Shown here: positions 9,385 through 20,760 of the stretch, one piece after another
How the letters are laid out: each line of letters starts with the position of its first letter
Position numbering within the stretch: the first letter of the stretch is position 1
Source of the DNA: Planktomarina sp.
GTDB lineage: Bacteria; Pseudomonadota; Alphaproteobacteria; Rhodobacterales; Rhodobacteraceae
NCBI GenBank assembly: GCA_020630015.1
Contig: JAHDCF010000005.1
Span: 53,448-117,447 of the forward strand
DNA: 64,000 nt
Direction: 5' to 3'
Notes under the pieces: generated by a model
Told to the model about the DNA's origin: nothing
Databases searched by the model: none
The model's input: the letters and a program-made list of their open reading frames with translations, nothing else
Position numbers and translations under genes: made by a program

Positions 9385-10895
9385 GAATTACTGGTGTCGT
9401 TGAATTTCGCCGCTTCGGCCGCGGCCGTCCAAACGGCTTTGGCTTTGTTAACGGTTTCTTGAAATTCGGCTTCTGGATCGCTGTCATAGACGACACCACC
9501 ACCGGCCTGTGAATAAAGCTTGTTATCTTTGATCACAGCTGTGCGCAGCGCGATACAAATATCCATTTCACCGTTGGCGGAAAAATAACCGCAACCGCCC
9601 CCGTAGACACCCCGTTTTTCTGGTTCAAGCTCGTCGATGATCTCCATCGCGCGCACCTTTGGCGCGCCAGATAACGTGCCTGCGGGCAGACCGGCCAGAA
9701 GGGCCGAAAGGGCATCGTGACCATCGTCCAATTCCCCGACCACGTTTGACACGATGTGCATCACATGACTGTAGCGTTCTACGGTGAATTTTTCGGTCGG
9801 GCGAACGGTGCCGATTTTTGAAACCCGGCCCACGTCATTGCGACCCAAATCCAGCAGCATCAAATGTTCTGCCAGTTCCTTTTCATCCGCCAATAAATCT
9901 TGTTCCAAGGCACGGTCTTCTTCCGGCGTTGCACCGCGTTTGCGGGTGCCCGCGATGGGGCGAATTGTTACTTCGTTGTCCATTAACCGAACAAGGATTT
10001 CTGGGCTGGCCCCCACGATTTGAAACCCACCAAAGTTGAAAAAGAACATAAACGGTGATGGGTTTGTGCGCCGTAAAGACCGATAAAATGAAAAAGGCGG
10101 TTCTTTGAAATCTTGGGTCCATCGTTGGGCGGGAACCACTTGGAAGATGTCACCGGCCTTGATGTATTCTTTGGCGCGTTCCACCGCCGCAAGATAATCT
10201 GGCTTTTTGAAGTTCGACACCGGTTCCGAAATCGTATCTTGATCGGTGGGCAACAGGGTTTGTGTGGGGATGGGACGTTCCAGATCGCGCAACGCATCCT
10301 GCACCCGTTCTGCCGCCTGTGCATATGCCGCGCGGGCGGATAAACCGCTGTTGGCCCAAGCGGGGGACACAAGGGTTACTTCACCTTTCACCCCATCCAA
10401 AACTGCCACCACCGAGGGGCGCATCATCACCCCATCGGGCAATCCAATAGGGTCTGGATTGATATCTGGCAAATGTTCAACCAAACGAATGGTGTCATAT
10501 CCCAAATACCCAAACAGCCCCGCCGCCGCCGATGGCAAATCGTCCGGCATTTGCATGTGACATTCTTCGATCAAAGATCGAAGGTTTTCCAGAGGGCCGT
10601 CTGTTTGGGGGTGAAAATCATCTGGATCAAAACGGGCGTTTCGATTGATCTCACTTTGGGTGCCATTGAATCGCCAGATCAAATCCGGTTTTAATCCCAC
10701 AATGGAAAAGCGCCCTCGCACCTCTCCGCCGGTGACACTTTCCAAAACAAAACTGTCTTTGCGAGCGCCAGAAAGCTTCAACATCAATGAAACAGGCGTG
10801 TCTAAATCCGCAGCAAGGCGGGCATACACAAGCTGATTTTGGCCTTGTTCATATGCCTTTTGAAAGGCTTCGAATGATGGAACGATGGTTGCCAC
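9381..10895 (-). CDS. trpE: anthranilate synthase component I TrpE
   Basis: Makes anthranilate from chorismate with ammonia from TrpG, the first committed step of tryptophan synthesis. The 504 residues contain the N-terminal regulatory domain with the LES-type tryptophan-binding motif (FVLESVTGGE, near residue 50) and the C-terminal chorismate-binding domain with GTLSGAPKVRAME and GGCGYFSANGEMD. The start is GTG at 10895, overlapping the upstream foldase stop by one base (TAGTG), so it is probably translated by coupling. No trp leader peptide is visible, unlike the trpLE arrangement of rhizobia. Confidence 0.96.
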   Translation of the reverse strand: MATIVPSFEAFQKAYEQGQNQLVYARLAADLDTPVSLMLKLSGARKDSFVLESVTGGEVRGRFSIVGLKPDLIWRFNGTQSEINRNARFDPDDFHPQTDGPLENLRSLIEECHMQMPDDLPSAAAGLFGYLGYDTIRLVEHLPDINPDPIGLPDGVMMRPSVVAVLDGVKGEVTLVSPAWANSGLSARAAYAQAAERVQDALRDLERPIPTQTLLPTDQDTISEPVSNFKKPDYLAAVERAKEYIKAGDIFQVVPAQRWTQDFKEPPFSFYRSLRRTNPSPFMFFFNFGGFQIVGASPEILVRLMDNEVTIRPIAGTRKRGATPEEDRALEQDLLADEKELAEHLMLLDLGRNDVGRVSKIGTVRPTEKFTVERYSHVMHIVSNVVGELDDGHDALSALLAGLPAGTLSGAPKVRAMEIIDELEPEKRGVYGGGCGYFSANGEMDICIALRTAVIKDNKLYSQAGGGVVYDSDPEAEFQETVNKAKAVWTAAAEAAKFNDTSNS

Positions 10896-12754
10896 TAGTG
10901 ACCCAACCCACGGAATTGACTGTTAACGGATTGAAGCGCACCTTGATTGAGGTTGATATCGGTATCAGCTTGAACCGATGCCCCGAACGCCCCAAGGACA
11001 TCCACTTGAAAAGCTTGTTGCAGGCGCGCACCCAGAATGGATTTCAGGGCTTGGCTTTCCTCTGTTTCAAGGTCGGCTTTGTGGATTGTGTGCAGGCGCA
11101 CTAGGATCACACCATCCGCATCTTCGACAATACGGGTTTCACCCGGCGTCATTTCAAAAACTGTGGAAACCAAGGCGGGTGGGGCCCCTTCGATGAATTC
11201 GGTCCTGACGGCATCTTCTTCCGCGCGCTCGGTTAACCCGAATGAGGCCAATGTGTTTTCATCATTCACTCTTGATTGGATATCTTCAGCAAAGGCACGG
11301 GTTTCCTTCGCCACTTCGGCATTTTGCCAAGCTGTCACGGCGTCATCCCGCACATCTTCCAAGGGCTGAACGGCGCTTGGGTTTGCTTGGTTCATCCGGA
11401 TTGCAAAGATGCCACCATCGGCCAGATTGATAAGTTCCGGAAAATCATCTTCGGTCACACCCAATGCGACAGACCGGAATTCCTCATAATCAGCAATTCC
11501 ACCTGAAACGCCGGGGTGCCAGTTGATCTGGCCCAACTGCATATCCGTTTCTGCGGCAACATCTTCGATCGTGGCGCCACCGGCGAGCAAGTCTTCAATG
11601 TCTTCGACACCCCGGCTTACAATTTCCGCAGCCTCGTTTGTTTGACGCTCCGCCAAAAGATCAGCTTTTACATCTTCAAAGCTTTGCACTTGGGCATCCA
11701 AGATTGCATTGATGCGAAATAACGCAGGCCCCAAAGAGGTTTGCGCAGGTCCCACAACACCCGGCTCTGCGGCGCCAAAAACAACCTCTTCGGCTTCACC
11801 CAATGTGCCCGGTTGCACGTCACCCATGGAAACGTCACCAAGTTCAAGACCACGATCTGTCACCAGATCTTCAAAGGTTTTACCGCTTGAAAGACTATCA
11901 AGGGCGGCTTGTGCCGCGGCTTCGTCTGGAAAAACCAATCGATCCAACAGGCGCGTTTCAGGTTGATTGAATTCTGATGACCGATCTTCATAAATCTGGC
12001 GCAGCTCATCATCGCTGACGTCAATGGTTTCTGACACCATGTCGGGAGTCAGCCAAATATATGCGATGTCTTTCGATGCAGGCAGGGTAAAGATTTCAGG
12101 GTTTTCGGCATGGAACTTTACCAAGTCATCGTCGGTGGGTACGGGCACACCGGTTGAAAATCCTTCGTCGGCCACCTTGGCCCAGGAATAATCCCGCGTT
12201 TCTTGCAGATATCCCACAATGATGTCTTGATATGCGGCGGGTGGCTGAAGCCCCGTCAGGATCGCAGTTTGCAAAATGCCACGGGCGTTTTCTTCACGCA
12301 CCATTGTTTCGAAATCACTGCTGCTGATGTTATTTCGATCTAAGTACCGGTCGTATGCATCGCGATCAAAACCACCGGTCAGGCTGGAAAATCCTTCCAG
12401 GCCTTGAATTTGCGCGCGCAGGCGTTCGTCGCCCGTTGAAATGCCCAGATCAGCGGTTTGTTGATCCATGGCGCGTTGGCGCACAACGCGGGCCAAGGCA
12501 CTATTTTCGATGCCAAAGGCTTCAATCTCTGTCGCGGACAATCGGCGGCCCAATTGTTGCTGGGCATTGTTCAGTTCGGTGTTCAACGCATTGTAATAAA
12601 GGTTCACGGAAATCGGTTTGTCCCCGACGGTTCCAACACTGCGCGCCGTTCCCGACAGACCAACCGCCCCGAATCCAATCATACCAAACATAAGAAGGCC
12701 GATGATGATCCAGACGGCGGTGGTGGATGCTTTTGATCTTTTGCGTTCAGCCAT
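10895..12754 (-). CDS. PpiD/SurA-like periplasmic peptidyl-prolyl isomerase
   Basis: Membrane-anchored periplasmic foldase of 619 residues. The N-terminus is cytoplasmic and basic (AERKRSK), followed by one transmembrane helix (about residues 13-34), a SurA_N-like chaperone domain (about 35-200), a parvulin-type PPIC segment (about 220-370) and a C-terminal chaperone-like region. PpiD-family proteins assist folding of secreted and outer-membrane proteins at the Sec exit. The parvulin part is divergent, so isomerase activity is uncertain. The gene directly precedes and overlaps trpE by one base, a linkage common in Rhodobacterales. Confidence 0.85.
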   Translation of the reverse strand: MAERKRSKASTTAVWIIIGLLMFGMIGFGAVGLSGTARSVGTVGDKPISVNLYYNALNTELNNAQQQLGRRLSATEIEAFGIENSALARVVRQRAMDQQTADLGISTGDERLRAQIQGLEGFSSLTGGFDRDAYDRYLDRNNISSSDFETMVREENARGILQTAILTGLQPPAAYQDIIVGYLQETRDYSWAKVADEGFSTGVPVPTDDDLVKFHAENPEIFTLPASKDIAYIWLTPDMVSETIDVSDDELRQIYEDRSSEFNQPETRLLDRLVFPDEAAAQAALDSLSSGKTFEDLVTDRGLELGDVSMGDVQPGTLGEAEEVVFGAAEPGVVGPAQTSLGPALFRINAILDAQVQSFEDVKADLLAERQTNEAAEIVSRGVEDIEDLLAGGATIEDVAAETDMQLGQINWHPGVSGGIADYEEFRSVALGVTEDDFPELINLADGGIFAIRMNQANPSAVQPLEDVRDDAVTAWQNAEVAKETRAFAEDIQSRVNDENTLASFGLTERAEEDAVRTEFIEGAPPALVSTVFEMTPGETRIVEDADGVILVRLHTIHKADLETEESQALKSILGARLQQAFQVDVLGAFGASVQADTDINLNQGALQSVNSQFRGLGH

Positions 12755-12816
12755 ATTAGGTGCCTTTGTTCACTGGCGTTTTGTTTACGTTACGATTGTG
12801 TGGGGAACAAGCGAAG

Positions 12817-13983
12817 TTACATCCTGACCGCTGCCAATCTTTCAAACAATTCGGTGATCTGGCCTGCATCGATATTTGCAAATGCAATCCGCATCTGTTT
12901 TGCGCCGCTTTCATCCCCATCGGGAACAAACATGGTGCCGGGCAACATCAGCGCGCTGGCATGATCGACCATGGCCTGCGCAACCTTATCAGAAGACAGG
13001 TCAAACGGGTGGGTTACATAAGCGAAATACGCCCCGCATCCCAACAGGGACCAACCCGCATCTTCCAGAAGGTGAAAGTTGTCTTCGATTGCCTTTCGGC
13101 GACGCAAGATTTCATCGCGCTCTCCTGCCAACCATTGTGACAGGTTTTGCATGCCCCAAAGGGCCGCTTTTTGACCCAGCTGGTTGGGGCAAATGGCAAC
13201 GGTATCGAGGAATTTTTCAATCTCTGCCAATCGGGTGGGGCTGGTGACAATCGCGCCCACACGGTGCCCCGTCAGGCGGAATGATTTCGAAAAAGAATAA
13301 AGCTGCACCAGTGTATCTGCCCAGTTTTTGTCCTGAAACAAATTATGGGGTGCGCCGGATTGGCTGTGAAAATCTTTGTAAGTTTCATCAACGATCAAAG
13401 CGATGCCGCGTGATTTTGCCAAGTCAAAGAAATCTTGCACCACCTCTGCGGGGTATTCCACACCACACGGATTGTTGGGTGTTACCAGGGCGATCGCCTT
13501 TGTTTGGGGGGTGATCAAAGATGCCGCATCCGTGGCGTCTGGGATCATGCCATTCCCGCAGGGCAAAGCCAGCATGTCCACCCCAGCCATGTCCAACCAC
13601 ATCTTGTGATTAAAATAAAAAGGGACCGGAACAATAATATTGTCGCCTGCCTCACACAGGGCGGCAATCGCGGCGGAAAACGCTTGGTTGCACCCAGATG
13701 TTATGCCGATGTTGTCCGGGCCAAGATCACCACCATAGGTCTGTGACCATTGCTTGGCTACTTCGGCGCGAAGGTCCGGATTGCCCAAAACGGGCCCATA
13801 AAGATGGGTGTCATCTTGTCGAAGCGCATCGGCCATCACATCGATCAGCGGTTGAGGAGGGGGATCAACAGGTGCCGCTTGTGATACGTTTATCAAAGGG
13901 CGATTTGAAAAATCCTTGCCTTCAACCCAACGTCGGGCCTCCATCACGGGGGGGGCGAATGTTTTTGTTGTTGAACCGCTCAT
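12817..13983 (-). CDS. class I/II pyridoxal-phosphate aminotransferase
   Basis: PLP-dependent fold-type I aminotransferase of 388 residues. The PLP lysine lies in the [14 protein letters not shown] motif. [12 protein letters not shown] and the [19 protein letters not shown] stretch are typical of the aspartate/aromatic/alanine aminotransferase group. The substrate cannot be fixed from sequence. It overlaps the tyrS stop by four bases (ATGA), and lies downstream of tyrS on the same strand, so the two are probably cotranscribed; this could hint at aromatic or aspartate family substrates but is not proof. Confidence 0.85.
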   Translation of the reverse strand: MSGSTTKTFAPPVMEARRWVEGKDFSNRPLINVSQAAPVDPPPQPLIDVMADALRQDDTHLYGPVLGNPDLRAEVAKQWSQTYGGDLGPDNIGITSGCNQAFSAAIAALCEAGDNIIVPVPFYFNHKMWLDMAGVDMLALPCGNGMIPDATDAASLITPQTKAIALVTPNNPCGVEYPAEVVQDFFDLAKSRGIALIVDETYKDFHSQSGAPHNLFQDKNWADTLVQLYSFSKSFRLTGHRVGAIVTSPTRLAEIEKFLDTVAICPNQLGQKAALWGMQNLSQWLAGERDEILRRRKAIEDNFHLLEDAGWSLLGCGAYFAYVTHPFDLSSDKVAQAMVDHASALMLPGTMFVPDGDESGAKQMRIAFANIDAGQITELFERLAAVRM

Positions 13984-15230
13984 CCCAGACGCACCAAGGC
14001 ATGACGTTTTTTACCTGCACTCAGCTTTAGGGGCTTATCAAGATCATCGGCTGTTATGATCACACTGGCCGCTTCAAGCGGTGCATCGTTCATTTTGGCA
14101 CCATTTTCCGCGATCAAACGCTTTGCCTCTTTGCCGCTGCCAGCAAGCCCTGATTTCACCAGCAATTGAACAATTGAAATCCCATCACCGATATCTGAGG
14201 GTGACAGCTCTAACGTTGGCAAATCGGCCCCGGTTCCACCTTTTTCAAAGACCTCTCGCGCGGTTTGTTCCGCCGCTTTGGCCGCATCCGCACCATGTAA
14301 AAGGGCGGTAACTTCATTGGCCAACAACACTTTGGCCTCATTGATTTCGGACCCTTCCAAAGCGCCCAGACGATCGCATTCATCGACTGAAAGCTCCGTA
14401 AAGATTTTCAAAAATTTACCGGTATCAGCATCCGTTGTGTTGCGCCAAAATTGCCAAAACTCATAAGATGACAACATTTCACCGTTCAGCCAAATCGCCC
14501 CACCTTGGCTTTTGCCCATCTTGCGACCATCCGATGTGGTCAAAAGGGGGGTGGTCAGGCCATAAATTTCATGGTCCAACACACGTCGCGTTAAATCGAT
14601 CCCGTTGACGATATTGCCCCATTGATCACTGCCGCCCATCTGCAACAAACAACCATACCGCCGGTTTAGTTCCAAAAAGTCATAGGCCTGAAGGATCATG
14701 TAATTGAATTCAAGAAACGAAAGGGATTGTTCACGATCCAGCCGCGATTTCACACTTTCGAATGACAACATGCGGTTCACACTAAAGTGCCGGCCGATGT
14801 CGCGCAAAAAGCTAAGGTAATTTAAATCATCCAACCATTCGGCATTGTTAAGCATCATGGCATCGCTGGGGCCATCACCATACCTCAGGTACTTGGCGAA
14901 AACTTGTTGCATCCCTGCGATATTTGAATCGATGGCTGCTTCATCCAGAAGGGGGCGTTCATCGGAACGAAAAGAAGGATCGCCCACTTTGGTTGTCCCC
15001 CCACCCATCAAAGTGATCGGTTTACCCCCACATTTTTGCAGCCAACGTAACACCATGATGTTCATTAAATGACCAACATGAAGTGATTTCGCCGTGGCAT
15101 CATATCCGATATATGCAGGCATTCCGGGCTTCAAAAGCGCCTCATCCAAAGATTGATAATCGGTACAATCGGCCAGAAAGCCGCGTTCGATCATCGTTGC
15201 CATAAATTCCGATTTAGGATGGTACGTCAT
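13980..15230 (-). CDS. tyrS: tyrosyl-tRNA synthetase
   Basis: Charges tRNA-Tyr. The 416-residue class I synthetase has the HIGH-type HVGH motif ([10 protein letters not shown], about residues 46-55), the KMSKS-type motif ([10 protein letters not shown]) near residue 235, and a C-terminal S4 RNA-binding domain. The ATG at 15230 (MTYHPKSEF) follows a GAGGTG site at suitable spacing. The open frame continues 91 codons further upstream, but that stretch is antisense to anmK and has no homology, so it is excluded. Divergent from anmK. Confidence 0.96.
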   Translation of the reverse strand: MTYHPKSEFMATMIERGFLADCTDYQSLDEALLKPGMPAYIGYDATAKSLHVGHLMNIMVLRWLQKCGGKPITLMGGGTTKVGDPSFRSDERPLLDEAAIDSNIAGMQQVFAKYLRYGDGPSDAMMLNNAEWLDDLNYLSFLRDIGRHFSVNRMLSFESVKSRLDREQSLSFLEFNYMILQAYDFLELNRRYGCLLQMGGSDQWGNIVNGIDLTRRVLDHEIYGLTTPLLTTSDGRKMGKSQGGAIWLNGEMLSSYEFWQFWRNTTDADTGKFLKIFTELSVDECDRLGALEGSEINEAKVLLANEVTALLHGADAAKAAEQTAREVFEKGGTGADLPTLELSPSDIGDGISIVQLLVKSGLAGSGKEAKRLIAENGAKMNDAPLEAASVIITADDLDKPLKLSAGKKRHALVRLG

Positions 15231-15297
15231 TTTCGTGTCACCTCTGTTCGCGCGCACGGCGTTTCTATAGGATGCTGAACAGACAAGGGGAAGAGGA

Positions 15298-16369
15298 ATG
15301 CGCAAACCAAAACCACAATGGGCCGCCGGGTGTATGTCAGGTACATCACTTGATGGTGTGGATGTTGCAGTTTTGCTGACCGATGGCGAAACAATATTTG
15401 AATTTGGCCCAACGGCATATCGCCCATATTCAGATGTCGAACGTGACGTTCTGAGATCCTTTTTGGGGGCGTGGCCAGGGGCGGATGGATTAGACCGTGC
15501 CATTCAAATCGTCGAAAACGCACATTTGGAGGTTCTGTCATCCTTCGACACCGTCGATGTGATCGGGTTTCACGGCCAAACATTTGCCCATGATCCCCAA
15601 AACAAGAAAACACATCAGGCCGGCGATGGGGCGCGATTGGCCCGCGAATTGGGTGTTCCTGTGGTCTGGGACTTTCGAACCAATGATGTGGAACTTGGGG
15701 GGCAGGGTGCACCGCTTGCGCCGATTTATCATTATGCCTTGGGTCAACATGCCGGGCGAAAGGCCCCTTTTGCGGTTTTGAACTTAGGCGGGGTGGGGAA
15801 TGTGACCTATGTCGATCCCACCAAAGACGCGGCATCGGGCATGTTGGCTTTTGACACCGGACCCGCCAACGCGCCTTTGGATGATTTCATTTTGAAAAGA
15901 ACCGGAAATCGATTTGATGAGGGCGGTAAAATTGCGTCGGCCGGCGAAACAAACCGAGATGTGATTGATCGGTTTCTGGGGCACCCATTTTTTCAAGAGA
16001 TGCCCCCGAAATCGTTGGATCGGGACGCATTTTCATATCTTGCCACAGCGGTGGCACCCCTATCTGATAAGGATGGAGCCGCGACGTTGACAGATTGCAT
16101 CGCGGCCTCTGTTGCGCAGGCATTTCCACATTTTCCCGCAGCGATTGATCAGATTTGGATCACAGGCGGAGGGCGGAAAAATCCAGCCATCATGGCCGCA
16201 CTTTCGCGTAATTTGCAGGCTGAAGTTTTGTCGATAGACGATTTTGGCTTTGATGGTGATATGCTGGAAGCCCAAGCATTTGCCCATCTTGCCATGCGCG
16301 TTTTGCGCGGATTGCCCACATCGTTTCCCAATACCACAGGTGTTCCAATGTCTGTTGGGGGCGGGATCG

Positions 16370-16380
<11 letters not shown>
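15298..16380 (+). CDS. anmK: anhydro-N-acetylmuramic acid kinase AnmK
   Basis: Cytoplasmic kinase of 360 residues that phosphorylates and opens 1,6-anhydro-MurNAc to MurNAc-6-phosphate during peptidoglycan recycling. The ATP-binding [14 protein letters not shown] is at residues 11-24, with [12 protein letters not shown] and [10 protein letters not shown] further on. The window also encodes NagZ (60184-61182), which acts one step earlier in the same route. The ATG at 15298 follows a GGGGAAGAGGA stretch. The 3' end overlaps the cupin gene tail-to-tail by 11 bases. Confidence 0.95.
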
Positions 16381-18120
<1,740 letters not shown>

Positions 18121-18177
18121 CTAACAATGATTATCCAAACTGACCAGCCTGATTGAGACCGCAATCCTTTGGAAAAA

Positions 18178-19053
18178 TCATTTGAGCGATTGTTCGCGCC
18201 ACAGCACATAAAGACCAGAGAACACAACGATCAGGGTTCCAACAACTGTCCAAAGATCAAGGGTTTCCCCAAAAAAGATAAGCCCCAAGGCAACCCCGAA
18301 AATTAAGCGCGAATATCGAAAAGGGGTAACGGCCCCAACTTCGCCCACGCGCATGGCCGCGGTGATTGTATAATAACCGCATACGCCGATGACGACACCG
18401 CCCAACAAAAACAAGATATGAACTGGATTGGGGCTGATCCAATTTCCGTCCAATACGATCAACAGAACACCGGCAGGAATAACCGCTGCAAACCCCATCG
18501 CGGCCAACACGAAGGTTGAGGCATCCTCTGGGCAGCGTCGTGTTGCAATGTCACGAATGGACAGACCAACCACCCCCAAAACGGTAAACAAGGCGGCCGG
18601 TTCAAATGCCACACCGCCAGGGCGGATAATCACCAAAACACCGATTAACCCGATGATAATGGCGGTCCAACGGCGCAGGCCAACGGCCTCCCCCAAGAAG
18701 AGGGCGGCCCCCAGCGTTACCAAAAGTGGGTTCACCTGAATGATTGCGGAAACCAGTGTGATGGGGATCAAAGACAAAGATGTCACAAAGAAGATCGTGC
18801 CAAATAGTTCGGCCGCAACGCGCGTTAAAACCGCCGGATGCAGAACAATGCGACGTTCAAAGCGATCGTTGTTGATTTTGATCAAGGCCAAAAAGACGGC
18901 GGTGCCACCAATGCCCAAAAATATCAAAATTACACCGACCGGAAGATCTGTAGAAAGATATTTGATAATCGCATCTTCCACGGCGAAAAATGCCATGGCT
19001 GATACCATCAATGCGATCCCGGTCAGATTGCCCTTGCGGGAAACATCAATCAT
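18178..19053 (-). CDS. DMT superfamily transporter (two EamA domains)
   Basis: Inner-membrane protein of 291 residues with about ten hydrophobic helices arranged as two EamA repeats. Members export or import small metabolites; the substrate is not predictable. The ATG at 19053 (MIDVSRKGN) overlaps the 3' end of the Fur gene by eight bases. An upstream open extension is antisense-like in composition and overlaps fur fully, so it is rejected. It is the last gene of an antiporter-fur-transporter series. Confidence 0.83.
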   Translation of the reverse strand: MIDVSRKGNLTGIALMVSAMAFFAVEDAIIKYLSTDLPVGVILIFLGIGGTAVFLALIKINNDRFERRIVLHPAVLTRVAAELFGTIFFVTSLSLIPITLVSAIIQVNPLLVTLGAALFLGEAVGLRRWTAIIIGLIGVLVIIRPGGVAFEPAALFTVLGVVGLSIRDIATRRCPEDASTFVLAAMGFAAVIPAGVLLIVLDGNWISPNPVHILFLLGGVVIGVCGYYTITAAMRVGEVGAVTPFRYSRLIFGVALGLIFFGETLDLWTVVGTLIVVFSGLYVLWREQSLK

Positions 19054-19468
19054 TCTTGCCCCGGTTCGCCGGGACAGCATAAAGTTCAAGCTTATGCCCT
19101 TTGAGGGTGTACCCCAAACGGGCGGCAATCTTTTCTTGAAGAGCTTCGATTTCGGGATCAACAAATTCGATCACTTCGCCGCTGTTCATATCTATAAGAT
19201 GATCATGGTGTTCGCGATCCGCATCTTCATACCGGGCCCGACCATCCCCAAATTCCAGTTTTTCCAGAATGCCTGCTTCTTCAAACAATTTTACAGTGCG
19301 ATAAACAGTGGCAATCGAAATTCCCGCATCCCGTTCAGAGGCCCGATTGTAGAGTTCTTCCACATCGGGGTGATCATCGCTGGATTCCAAAACATTTGCG
19401 ATAATTCTGCGCTGGCCGGTCATTCGAAGGCCCTTCGCCTCGCACCGTGCAATGATTGTATCTGTCAT
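19046..19468 (-). CDS. fur: Fur family transcriptional regulator (Fur/Mur type)
   Basis: Metal-responsive repressor of 140 residues. Residues 1-85 form the winged helix (LRMTGQRRIIANVLE, SIATVYRTVKLFEEAGI). The dimerisation domain has HHDHLIDMNSGEVIEF and a later HKLELYAVP. The structural CxxC zinc motif of E. coli Fur is absent (MNSGE instead of LDCGK), as in alphaproteobacterial Fur/Mur proteins that often sense manganese. It lacks the HHH haem motif of Irr and the cysteines of Zur. Whether it responds to iron or manganese cannot be decided here. Two bases downstream of the antiporter stop. Confidence 0.88.
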   Translation of the reverse strand: MTDTIIARCEAKGLRMTGQRRIIANVLESSDDHPDVEELYNRASERDAGISIATVYRTVKLFEEAGILEKLEFGDGRARYEDADREHHDHLIDMNSGEVIEFVDPEIEALQEKIAARLGYTLKGHKLELYAVPANRGKND

Positions 19469-19470
19469 GT

Positions 19471-20718
19471 TTACACCAGATCCGGTTGGCGCCCAACCCG
19501 ACGGGCCAATGGGGCGACTGTCAAACCTTGAACAATGATCGAGAAGAGAACCACAACATATGTGACTGTCAAAATAAGGGGTTTCCATTCTGTTTCCGGA
19601 AGGCTGAGCGCGAGGGCAACTGAAATGCCGCCCTTGATGCCACCGCACGTCATGATGGGAACAACGCCTCTGGAAAATCCACGAAACGGGCGCAGGATGC
19701 TGAAGGGAACATATACCGCTGCAAGACGCGCCAACAACGACAGACCAATGGCCAAAATACCAGCAACCAAAGCATCCATGGAAAAGGCAACGGCGAATAC
19801 TTCAAGCCCGATCATCAAGAACAAAACTGCGTTCAAAATTTCGTCGATTAATTGCCAAAAGGCATCCACGTAATCTCTTGTTTTTTGGCTCATGGCGTGG
19901 GCTGTTAATTCGTCCCCGATCAACAGACCAGCACAGACGGCCATGATTGGCGCTGAGACATGCAACCAAACCGCCAGTTGATATCCGCCAAAGGCCAAGG
20001 CCAATGTCAGCAACACTTCGACAGAATAATCATCGATGCGCATCATTACACGATACGTCAACCATCCCAAAATCAATCCAAGTGCCGCACCGCCCAGGGC
20101 CTCTTGAAAGAACAAGGTGGCTGCGCCGGTCAAACCCGTTGCGTGATGTTCACCGGCTGGGAAAGCGATCCCCACCAACACCAAAAACACCACATATCCG
20201 ACACCGTCGTTGAACAGGCTTTCGCCAGCAATCTTGGTTTCCAGTGACTTTTCCAGATTTGCATCGCGCAAAACACCCAAAACCGCGACCGGATCAGTTG
20301 GCGAAATCAAAGCACCAAAGACCAAAGCGATCATAAGTGGCGCACCTGTGATCCAGCTGAAGCCAACCCCTGCGATCACTGTGGAAAGGGCAACACCCAT
20401 CGTCGCCATCAAAAACACAATGGGCCAATTCGCCTTGAGATCTGACATTTTTACGTGCAACGCACCCGCAAACAAAAGCAACCCCAACATGCCTTCGAGC
20501 AGCGCATCAGAAAATTCGAACGACGTCACCGCCGCGCGCATCGTATCTGTTAATCCCAATGCCGGCATGAAAATATCAAAAACCAGCAGAACAAGGGAAA
20601 CGGCCAAGGCCACAATCAGCACACCAATTGCGGATGGCAGCCGAAGAAAAATCGCGTTGATCGCTGCAAATGCACCGGCCAAAACAATCAAAGAAGAAGC
20701 AATTTGAAGTATCGTCAT
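19471..20718 (-). CDS. Na+/H+ antiporter, CPA1 (NhaP-like)
   Basis: Inner-membrane cation:proton antiporter of 415 residues with about twelve hydrophobic segments. Ion-site motifs of the CPA1 group are visible: ISPTDPVAVLGVLRDA (about 135-150) and AGESLFNDGVGYVVF (about 160-175). No C-terminal cytoplasmic regulatory domain is present. The family moves Na+ or K+ out in exchange for H+, useful in a marine cell. It is followed after two bases by fur. Confidence 0.87.
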   Translation of the reverse strand: MTILQIASSLIVLAGAFAAINAIFLRLPSAIGVLIVALAVSLVLLVFDIFMPALGLTDTMRAAVTSFEFSDALLEGMLGLLLFAGALHVKMSDLKANWPIVFLMATMGVALSTVIAGVGFSWITGAPLMIALVFGALISPTDPVAVLGVLRDANLEKSLETKIAGESLFNDGVGYVVFLVLVGIAFPAGEHHATGLTGAATLFFQEALGGAALGLILGWLTYRVMMRIDDYSVEVLLTLALAFGGYQLAVWLHVSAPIMAVCAGLLIGDELTAHAMSQKTRDYVDAFWQLIDEILNAVLFLMIGLEVFAVAFSMDALVAGILAIGLSLLARLAAVYVPFSILRPFRGFSRGVVPIMTCGGIKGGISVALALSLPETEWKPLILTVTYVVVLFSIIVQGLTVAPLARRVGRQPDLV

Positions 20719-20760
20719 GGGCGTCTTCTATACCCAGATTTTTCGAAGGGAAAGTCTTGA

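Noticed and set aside
15231..15835. Long minus-strand open frames over the 5' half of anmK, including an N-terminal extension of tyrS
   Set aside because: They are antisense to anmK, contain no known motifs, and tyrS has a normal start with ribosome site at 15230.
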